A DNA stretch of 38,620 bases from JANNHP01 sp031404455 (GTDB lineage Bacteria > Planctomycetota > JAJSAM01 > JAJVHW01): NCBI GenBank assembly GCA_031404455.1, contig JANNHP010000135.1, positions 1 to 38,620 of the forward strand, read 5' to 3'. A program made the position numbers and the translations under genes. Within the stretch, counting starts at the first letter, position 1. The number at the start of each line of letters is the position of its first letter. This document shows, piece by piece, positions 32,839-38,620 of the stretch. The notes under the pieces were generated by a model. It was not told the origin of the DNA. It did no database searches and was given only the letters and a program-made list of their open reading frames with translations.

Positions 32839-34233
32839 ATGCGGAAGGGAAGTCTCGGCGCGTGCGCCGCGGCCTTGTGCGCCGCCATGGCGGCGGGGTT
32901 CCTCGCGCCCGCGCAGAGCGACGTCGACCGCTGGAGCGAGGAGGCGCTGCGCACGCGCTTCCCCGATCCGGACACGGTGGCGCGCAAGGACGACGACCTC
33001 TTCGCCCCGAACTCCGAGTGCAAGGACTGCCACGAGGACCGGTTCAAGAGCCTCGCGTCGTCGTTCCACGAGACGCTCGTCAAGGCGAAGAAGGACGGCC
33101 CGCGCGGCTGCCAGGAGTGCCACGGACCGGGTCAGGCGCACGTCGATGACGAGGAGACGCCGATCCGCAACCCGAGCTTCACGGCGGACATCGTCGCCGC
33201 GGCTCCTTCCGCAGAGGCGCCGCCGAAGGAGGGCGAGACGCCGCGCGTCCACGCGACGGTGCCCGTCGCAGAGATGAACGCCGTCTGCCTCCGATGTCAC
33301 ATGGAGGTGCTGACGAAGCCCGTGCTCGAGCACCGCGACTGGCTCGCTCGGACGCGCGATCCGTCGGGCACGCGCTCCTGCGTCTCGTGCCATTCGATCC
33401 ACCTCGACCGGTCGAAGCCCGCGTACGACCCGGCCGTCGGTCCGTTCACGACGATCGCGCAGAGCTCGGCGAAGGCCGAGTTCGTCGACCCGAAGCTCTG
33501 CACCGACTGCCACACGGAGTTCCATCCGCAGATGGCGCGGTCGGGCCACGCGTTCCTCCTGAAGGACGGCCCGGAGCACGCCTGCGGCGCCTGCCACGGC
33601 GCCGGGAGCCTCCACGCGCAGTCGGGCGGCGATCCGCTGAAGATCGTGATGCCGGCGAAGCAGAAACCCGTCGACGCCGACGCGTCGTGCAACGCCTGCC
33701 ACACGAAGGGCCGCGCGACCGAGAAGTGGACGTGCGCCGAGCACGCGCGCCAGGGCGTCACCTGCATCACCTGCCACGACGCGAACGCACCGAAGGGGCG
33801 CACGCTCCGCGCGCCCGAGTTCAAGCTCTGCGGCGAGTGCCACATCGACGTGCAGGCGAAGTTCCGCATCCCCAACCGGCACCGCGTCGCCTCGGGACGC
33901 ATGGAGTGCAGCGACTGCCACGACCCCCACGGCAACACCGACAAGATCCGCGACCGCGACGTCGCCGTGCGCGCGTGCGCCGCGTGCCACGCCGACAAGA
34001 CCGGCCCCTTCCTCTACGACCACGGCATCAAGCGGACCGAGGGCTGCGTCGCCTGCCACGAACCGCACGGGTCGTCGAACCGCCGGATGCTCACGTACTC
34101 GCGCGTCAAGCCGCTCTGCATGCAGTGTCATCCCGAGACGCCGCACGACATCCGCAAGCGCGAGTACGACAACTGCATCTCGTGCCACACCGAGATCCAC
34201 GGGAGCAACCTCCACAGGAAGTTCCTGAAGTGA
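32839..34233 (+). CDS. Periplasmic multihaem cytochrome c with 14 CXXCH motifs
   Basis: 464 residues with a signal peptide (cut near residue 26). The ATG is preceded by GGAGG. I count 14 canonical CXXCH haem-binding motifs, with first Cys at about 61, 91, 150, 181, 221, 249, 284, 309, 331, 357, 380, 403, 427 and 446. This is about one per 29 residues of the mature protein, with several in the paired form CHDPHG/CHEPHG seen in DmsE/MtrA-type decahaem cytochromes. Many extra His residues can serve as distal ligands. The role is electron transfer across the periplasm and probably through the adjoining barrel. The stop overlaps the barrel start by four bases. It is larger than the ten-haem MtrA. 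No quinol dehydrogenase gene is nearby. Confidence 0.93.
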   Translation: MRKGSLGACAAALCAAMAAGFLAPAQSDVDRWSEEALRTRFPDPDTVARKDDDLFAPNSECKDCHEDRFKSLASSFHETLVKAKKDGPRGCQECHGPGQAHVDDEETPIRNPSFTADIVAAAPSAEAPPKEGETPRVHATVPVAEMNAVCLRCHMEVLTKPVLEHRDWLARTRDPSGTRSCVSCHSIHLDRSKPAYDPAVGPFTTIAQSSAKAEFVDPKLCTDCHTEFHPQMARSGHAFLLKDGPEHACGACHGAGSLHAQSGGDPLKIVMPAKQKPVDADASCNACHTKGRATEKWTCAEHARQGVTCITCHDANAPKGRTLRAPEFKLCGECHIDVQAKFRIPNRHRVASGRMECSDCHDPHGNTDKIRDRDVAVRACAACHADKTGPFLYDHGIKRTEGCVACHEPHGSSNRRMLTYSRVKPLCMQCHPETPHDIRKREYDNCISCHTEIHGSNLHRKFLK

Positions 34234-36161
34234 GACGCGCCGACCTTCCGCGCCGATCCGCAGCGGCCGCCGCCTTCCTCGCAGCGTGCGCCGCCGTCGC
34301 CGTCGCGGACGACGCCGATCCCGCCGACAAGAAGGACGACAAGCCCACGTTCGAGGGCGAACTCCGCATCGGCTGGCGGCTGATGACGAACGAGGGCGAC
34401 GGCCGCTACCCGCAGGACTGGGGGCTGAAGGACGGCCCGCGCATCTTCGAGCTGAACCTCCTCGGGACCGATCCGCGGCAGGACGCACCGATCGACGAGG
34501 TCGAGGTGAACGTCGCGGGCGTCGGCGATCCGAACACCGACTACCTCGTCGCCATCCGCAAGCGCGGGCTCTTCGACCTCTCGACCGGCTACCGCCGCGA
34601 CGACTCCAGCTACCGCGCGTCGGGAGACCCCTTCCCGTACGAGACGATCCGTGAACGGACGTTCTTCCACGGACTCTGGACGCCGAACGGGAACCTCGCC
34701 GTGCGCGTCGCGTGGGACCGGTACACCCGCGACGGCGACGCGTATCTCGAGGTGTACGACGGTTTCACCTTCGAGAGCGAGGGCCAGCACCGCCGGTTCT
34801 CGACCGAGTCCGACCGGTTCACGTTCGGCGTCGACTACGCGATCGACGTGTTCCGGTTCGGCGTGACGGAGACGGTCGTGCTCGCCGACATCGACGACGT
34901 ACGCCGCTCGAAGTCGCCGACGGACCCGTCGGCCGACCACCTCGACGCCGACTCGCGCGTCGCGAGCTACGCGACCACGGCGAAGGCGGGAGTCGTGCTC
35001 CTTGGCGGCGACCTCGACGCCTTCCTCTTCGTGACGCGGTCGTACACGCCCATGGACGAGCGCATGAGGGAGACCACCACCGACGACACGGGCGGCGAGT
35101 TCCTGTCCTCGAGCGACGGCCGTCTCGAGCGGCGCGCGCTCGACTGCCGGATCGAAACGTCGTGGCGGCCGCACCGCGACTGGGAGGTGGTGATCGCGGG
35201 CGAGAGCGACGACATCGTGGACGAGGAGCACGGGACGCACGTCGACGCAGGCGCCGCGCCGGAGCCGCAACCCATCGACACCCGCGTCACCGACCGGAGC
35301 CGGCGCTGGTCAGCCGACGTCACCTGGGACGCGAGCGACGCGTGGCGCTTCCGACTCGGCGAGCAGTACCTGCGCCAGGAGCTCTTCGTCCCGACCGACA
35401 GCCATTTCACGGTGCCGAACGCCGGCCAGCACAACCGCCCCACCGACTTCAACTCGACGAGCCTCCGCACGACAGCGGGCGCCGACTGGGAGGCGTCGAA
35501 GACGCTCTCGCTCTCGGCGCTCGTGCGGCTCACGTCGAACGACGAACCGCAGACGACGCCGCTCCCCGGCCAGTCGAACGAGTACTCGATGCGCGCGCGC
35601 TGGAAGCCGACGGACGAGCTCGCAGTCACCACCGTCGCGAAACGCGCGAGCCTTGCGAACTCCGGCGCGGTGCGACTTTACGAGATCGGCCACACGCCCG
35701 ATCCGTCGCTCGGCGAGCACGCGGGCGAGTCGACGGACCTCGGTTCCGCCACGCGCACGACGAGCGTGTCGCAGAGCGCCGCGTACACGCACGGCCCCTG
35801 GACGGTGTCCGGAACGGCCACGTACCGGCGGTTCGACACGAGCTCCGACACGGTCTTCGGCCGGGAGGGTCCCCTCGTCTACGAGACGGTCGAGTTCGAC
35901 GGCACCGACCTCACCGCGAACCTCGACGTGCGCTACGCCGTCACGAAGGAGGTCCGCGTGTTCGGGACAGCCACGCGCACGTCGAGCCGCGGCGACTACA
36001 CCGCTCTCTGGACCGACATCACGGTCGGCGGCGAGTACGACGTGAGGAAGGACGTCACCCTCGGCCTCGCCGTCTCGACATGGCGACTGAACGAGAAGCA
36101 CGGGGGCTCGGACGACTACGACACGTACGCTGCCGAGATGTCGGTAACGTACCGCTTCTGA
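34230..36161 (+). CDS. MtrB/PioB-like outer-membrane beta-barrel protein
   Basis: 643 residues from GTG at 34230, which overlaps the cytochrome stop (GTGA). The N terminus RRADLPRRSAAAAAFLAACAAVAVA is a signal peptide. The mature chain alternates polar and hydrophobic residues throughout, is rich in Asp, Arg, Thr and Tyr, and ends in VTYRF, the terminal Phe recognised by the BAM machinery. Repeated patterns such as FELNLLG, YLVAIRKRGLFDLSTGYRRDDSSYR and WDRYTRDGDAYLEVYDGFTFES fit long strands with exposed loops. Length and gene order match MtrB/PioB porins, which sheath a periplasmic multihaem cytochrome to make an electron conduit. The N-terminal CXXC of Shewanella MtrB is missing. The next gene overlaps its stop by one base. 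Confidence 0.8.
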   Translation: MRRADLPRRSAAAAAFLAACAAVAVADDADPADKKDDKPTFEGELRIGWRLMTNEGDGRYPQDWGLKDGPRIFELNLLGTDPRQDAPIDEVEVNVAGVGDPNTDYLVAIRKRGLFDLSTGYRRDDSSYRASGDPFPYETIRERTFFHGLWTPNGNLAVRVAWDRYTRDGDAYLEVYDGFTFESEGQHRRFSTESDRFTFGVDYAIDVFRFGVTETVVLADIDDVRRSKSPTDPSADHLDADSRVASYATTAKAGVVLLGGDLDAFLFVTRSYTPMDERMRETTTDDTGGEFLSSSDGRLERRALDCRIETSWRPHRDWEVVIAGESDDIVDEEHGTHVDAGAAPEPQPIDTRVTDRSRRWSADVTWDASDAWRFRLGEQYLRQELFVPTDSHFTVPNAGQHNRPTDFNSTSLRTTAGADWEASKTLSLSALVRLTSNDEPQTTPLPGQSNEYSMRARWKPTDELAVTTVAKRASLANSGAVRLYEIGHTPDPSLGEHAGESTDLGSATRTTSVSQSAAYTHGPWTVSGTATYRRFDTSSDTVFGREGPLVYETVEFDGTDLTANLDVRYAVTKEVRVFGTATRTSSRGDYTALWTDITVGGEYDVRKDVTLGLAVSTWRLNEKHGGSDDYDTYAAEMSVTYRF

Positions 36162-36787
36162 TGGCGCCCCTCTCCTGGCAGAAGCTCCGCGCGGCGCGGA
36201 ACGTCGCGGCGTCGCGGTGGCCCTCACCGTTCGCGCTGCCGCTCGTGAAGCGACCATCCGACGTGCTCTACGCCGCGATGACCGGCCGCGAGCGCATCCT
36301 CGACGTCGGCTCCGGCGACGCGACGCGGCGCCAGCGGATCGCGGCGCGGTTCCCGGAGGCGAAGTACGTCTCGGTCGATCCCGACATCGAGGCGCGGGCC
36401 GACTTCGCCCGCGTCGAGGACGCGCCGGGCACGTTCGACTTGGGCGTGATGTTCGAGACGCTCGAGCACCTGCGCCCCGACGACGGCGTCGCGCTCCTCG
36501 CGTCGATCCGCGGAAGGCTCGCAGCCCGCGGACGCGTGTTCGTCTCCGTCCCCTCGATCCACACGCCCGGCCGCTTCCAGCGCGACTGCACGCACGTCAC
36601 GCCGTGGGCCCACGACGAGCTCTGTGCCGCGCTGACGCTCGCCGGATTCGAGCCGCTCGCGCTCCACCGGACGTATCCGGGCGCCGCCGTGCCGCGGCTC
36701 TTGCGCCGCGCGGTGCTCGGTCCCATCGGGCACGCTTTCGGGATCGACTACGCGTACAGCATCGTCGCGACGGGAATCGCGGGTTGA
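36161..36787 (+). CDS. Class I SAM-dependent methyltransferase
   Basis: 208 residues. The ATG overlaps the barrel stop by one base (TGATG), so it is likely translated by re-initiation. The SAM-binding motif I is RERILDVGSGDATRRQRIAARFP (about residues 43-65), followed by the acidic YVSVDPD, the FDLGVMFETLEHLRPDDG motif II region and a FVSVPSIHTPGRFQRD segment, as in ubiE-like and other small-molecule methyltransferases. The substrate is unknown. Its place directly behind a porin-cytochrome pair is unusual; it might act on a cofactor or lipid, or simply share the transcript. Confidence 0.83.
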   Translation: MAPLSWQKLRAARNVAASRWPSPFALPLVKRPSDVLYAAMTGRERILDVGSGDATRRQRIAARFPEAKYVSVDPDIEARADFARVEDAPGTFDLGVMFETLEHLRPDDGVALLASIRGRLAARGRVFVSVPSIHTPGRFQRDCTHVTPWAHDELCAALTLAGFEPLALHRTYPGAAVPRLLRRAVLGPIGHAFGIDYAYSIVATGIAG

Positions 36788-36833
36788 CGCACGATCCGCG
36801 AAACGGGACGAACGTCTCCTCCCCGCCCCCAAC

Positions 36834-36839
36834 TAGACT
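36834..36839 (+). promoter_or_regulatory. TAGACT, possible -10 element of a near-leaderless start
   Basis: TAGACT ends nine bases before the ATG at 36849, with no ribosome-binding site. It overlaps the 11-mer ACTGTCCCGCC (36837-36847), which occurs at the same distance from the ATG at 31070. Confidence 0.4.
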
Positions 36840-36848
36840 GTCCCGCCC

Positions 36849-37934
36849 ATGTCAGCGGACCACCAGCGCGACCACGTGCGTCTCCTCCTCGCGATCGCAA
36901 TCCTCGGCGGCCTCGTGGCGGTCTCGGTGTGGATCCTCGCACCGTTCCTCCCCGCGCTGATCTGGGCCACGATGATCGTCGTCGCGACGTGGCGCACGAT
37001 GCTGGCGGTGGAGGCGCGTGTCGGGCGGCGTCGGTGGCTCGCGACCGCCGTGATGACCACGGCGATGCTGCTCGCCTTCGTGATCCCGCTGACGCTCGCG
37101 ATCACGACGATCGTGTCGAACGCCGACGTCATCACCGGCTGGGTGAAGTCCGCCCAGGCGGGCGCGACCGACGTGCCGCCCGAGTGGGTCGCCCGCATCC
37201 CCGTGATCGGCGGGAAGCTCGATTCGGGCTGGCGTGACCTCGCGGCGAACGGTGAGCTCGGCGCGAAGGTGGCGGCGGTCGCCGCCGTCATCGGGAAGTG
37301 GTTCCTCGACAAGGTCGGCGACCTCGGCGCGGTCCTGCTCCAGTTCCTCCTCACGGTCGCGATCGCGGCCATCCTCTACTCGAAGGGCGAGATCGCCGCC
37401 GCAGCGGTGGTTCGTTTCGCGCGCAAGATCGGCGGCGACCGCGGCGAGGCGTCGGTCGTTCTCGCGGGTCAGGCGATCCGCGGCGTGGCGCTCGGAGTCG
37501 TCGTCACCGCGGTCGTCCAGTCCGCCGTCGGCGGCATCGGGCTCGCGATCGCGGGCGTGCCGTACGCCACGGTGCTGACCGCGGTGATGTTCCTGCTGGC
37601 GCTGGCACAGATCGGCCCCCTCCCCGTGATGGCGGGCGCCACGATCTGGGTCTTCTGGCGCGGCGAGACGGGCTGGGGAATCTTCCTCGCCGTCTGGACG
37701 ATCATCGACAGCACCATGGACAACGTGATCAGGCCGTTGCTGATCAAGCGGGGCGTGGACCTGCCGCTCCTCCTCATCCTCGTCGGAGTGATCGGCGGAC
37801 TGATCGCGTTCGGCCTCGTCGGCATCTTCGTCGGGCCGGCGGTCCTCGCCGTGTGCTACCGGCTGCTCGATAGCTGGGTCGGCGAGACGCCGGGTCCGGT
37901 CGCCCCCGTCGACGATCCGACTCGCGCTCCGTGA
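36849..37934 (+). CDS. AI-2E family transporter (YdiK/PerM-like permease)
   Basis: 361 residues with seven to eight predicted transmembrane segments: a pair at the N terminus (about 10-45), one near 62-88, and a C-terminal cluster (about 150-345). The C-terminal block IIDSTMDNVIRPLLIKRGVDLPLLLILVGVIGGLIAFGLVGIFVGPAVLAV is the family signature, with its G-G and G-P motifs. Members include the AI-2 exporter TqsA, permeases of unknown substrate and Na+/H+ antiporter-like proteins; the substrate here cannot be assigned. It follows the methyltransferase by 61 bases and appears to have its own start signal. A hairpin directly follows the stop. Confidence 0.88.
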   Translation: MSADHQRDHVRLLLAIAILGGLVAVSVWILAPFLPALIWATMIVVATWRTMLAVEARVGRRRWLATAVMTTAMLLAFVIPLTLAITTIVSNADVITGWVKSAQAGATDVPPEWVARIPVIGGKLDSGWRDLAANGELGAKVAAVAAVIGKWFLDKVGDLGAVLLQFLLTVAIAAILYSKGEIAAAAVVRFARKIGGDRGEASVVLAGQAIRGVALGVVVTAVVQSAVGGIGLAIAGVPYATVLTAVMFLLALAQIGPLPVMAGATIWVFWRGETGWGIFLAVWTIIDSTMDNVIRPLLIKRGVDLPLLLILVGVIGGLIAFGLVGIFVGPAVLAVCYRLLDSWVGETPGPVAPVDDPTRAP

Positions 37935-37935
37935 G

Positions 37936-37953
37936 GCGCCGCCGCTGCGGCGC
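37936..37953 (+). terminator. Hairpin one base after the permease stop codon
   Basis: GCGCCGC (37936-37942) pairs with GCGGCGC (37947-37953) around the loop cgct. There is no U-tract. Confidence 0.45.
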
Positions 37954-37984
37954 GATCGGCGCGGGCGTGCGGCTGGAGGCCCCC

Positions 37985-38110
37985 CCGGGCGGACTCGGGC
38001 ACAAGCCCTCGTCAGGCCCCCGTCCCGGGACTTCACCTTCCAACGAGGAAGGCTCGCACCGGAGGGGTTTTCGTTTCCTCCGTGGAAAAGCACGGACCGT
38101 GCCAGCAAGT
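37985..38110. other. Cluster of short stem-loops upstream of the last gene
   Basis: Within the 312-base gap 37935-38246, several inverted repeats follow one another: GGGC/GCCC around 37997-38009, CCTTCC-N5-GGAAGG at 38036-38052, CGGAGG-N11-CCTCCG at 38060-38082 and GCACGG-N1-CCGTGC at 38090-38102. The density suggests a structured leader RNA or a regulatory region. No known riboswitch core is recognised. The rest of the gap, to 38233, shows nothing else. Confidence 0.35.
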
Positions 38111-38233
38111 CGCAGGCTCGCGGCGCGGGCGCCGTCGCGGCGGATCGACACGCGGCCGGGCGGCGTGTGCGGGCGGGGCGACGCGGGCGGTCCCCGACGG
38201 CAGGAAATCCGGGCACGAGGCGGCGCTCACGTC

Positions 38234-38239
38234 TAGGTT
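38234..38239 (+). promoter_or_regulatory. TAGGTT, possible -10 element of a near-leaderless start
   Basis: TAGGTT ends seven bases before the ATG at 38247. The spacer is C-rich and no ribosome-binding site is present. Confidence 0.35.
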
Positions 38240-38246
38240 CCCCGCC

Positions 38247-38620
38247 ATGACGAAGACGCCGACGGACCCCTTCGCGCTGCGGATCTTCGAGCAGCTCCTG
38301 CGCCTGCGCGCGTCGAACTCGCTTCCCCTCGTGGAGAGCGCTCCCGGGCGCGGGATCTGGCGCTGGGGGTTCCGGGCCGCCGGCCAGCCGGTCTCGATCG
38401 ACCTCGACACGACGGTGCTCTGCATCCGCGTCTACCACGATCGCGACGAGGTGGCGATGAGCTCCGTCCCACCAGGTCTCATGGACGTGCTGCTCGGGAA
38501 GAAGCCCGTCCCGGCGGAGATCTCGAAATCGACCGAGGCCGAGTGCATCGCAGAGATGCGCAAGATCGTCGCCGACTGGCGGCTCGACAACCCGCGCATC
38601 TACATGCGCGCGCCGGCGAC
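38247..38620 (+). CDS. Unrecognised protein, 3' end outside window
   Basis: An ATG at 38247 opens a frame of 124 codons that runs off the window. The product begins MTKTPTDPFALRIFEQLLRLRASNSL. It contains WRWGFRAAGQPVSIDLDTTVLCIRVYHD, which looks like a compact alpha/beta or small beta domain, and later AEMRKIVADWRLDNPRIY, likely helical. There is no signal peptide or membrane segment, so it is probably cytoplasmic. Codon use fits the neighbours. No family is recognised. It follows a 312-base gap with several stem-loops. Confidence 0.6.
   Translation, partial: MTKTPTDPFALRIFEQLLRLRASNSLPLVESAPGRGIWRWGFRAAGQPVSIDLDTTVLCIRVYHDRDEVAMSSVPPGLMDVLLGKKPVPAEISKSTEAECIAEMRKIVADWRLDNPRIYMRAPA

Noticed and set aside
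38000..38100. Cobalamin riboswitch on the minus strand (GGTGCGAG near 38060, GAGTCCG near 37993)
   Set aside because: Short phrases resemble the conserved boxes, but the diagnostic CCGCNACUGU core and the B12 box order are absent, and on that strand it would lead into the end of the permease gene rather than a start.

Overview
The window is very GC-rich chromosomal DNA from a bacterium with an outer membrane. It carries a predicted outer-membrane barrel ending in Phe, three proteins with lipobox or Sec signals, large secreted FG-GAP/IPT proteins, a HEAT-repeat plus von Willebrand A protein, and Shine-Dalgarno starts mixed with apparently SD-less starts. The mixture resembles Planctomycetota-type environmental genomes, but that placement is inference from gene content; no rRNA or other phylogenetic marker is present. 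I saw no tRNA, rRNA, CRISPR array, insertion sequence, phage gene or integrase.

Layout. 1-2209 (+): the tail of an Arg/Gly-rich protein, then a methylmalonyl-CoA mutase catalytic subunit lacking its B12-binding domain. 2372-5623 (+): a secreted multidomain protein with what looks like a decayed metalloprotease domain. 5707-7132 (-): a GNAT acetyltransferase and an NhaR-type LysR regulator, divergent from 7238-8892 (+): an HPF-like ribosome hibernation factor, a PGPGW membrane protein and a TerC/Alx protein. 8973-12929 (+): a tightly coupled operon of methylmalonyl-CoA epimerase, propionyl-CoA carboxylase beta subunit, biotin carboxylase and biotin carrier. With the mutase this covers propionyl-CoA to succinyl-CoA, except the B12-binding subunit. 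13001-16517 (-): a four-gene cluster of unrecognised exported proteins ending in a MauE/DoxX-like membrane protein. 16936-21049 (-): HEAT/vWA protein, FtsH, acyl-CoA thioesterase. 21206-23796 (+): TPR protein and a coupled cyclophilin-type lipoprotein. 23803-30966 (-): two tandem paralogous giant secreted IPT/FG-GAP proteins. 31070-36787 (+): a compact, mostly overlapping set of an isoprenylcysteine-methyltransferase-like membrane protein, a cyclase-family lipoprotein with a broken metal motif, a 50-residue membrane protein, a 14-haem cytochrome c, an MtrB/PioB-like barrel and a SAM methyltransferase. 36849-37934 (+): an AI-2E family permease. 38247-end (+): an unrecognised truncated gene.

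The most interesting unit is 31070-36787. The cytochrome and barrel overlap by four bases and look like a porin-cytochrome conduit moving electrons across the outer membrane. The usual partners (quinol dehydrogenase, surface cytochrome) are not in the window. A CRP/FNR-like palindrome lies between this operon and the divergent FG-GAP gene. Other recurrent signals are GC-rich hairpins without U-tracts at gene ends, a TANNNT-plus-C-rich motif abutting several SD-less starts, and codon-repeat expansions in the FG-GAP loops of the paralogous pair.
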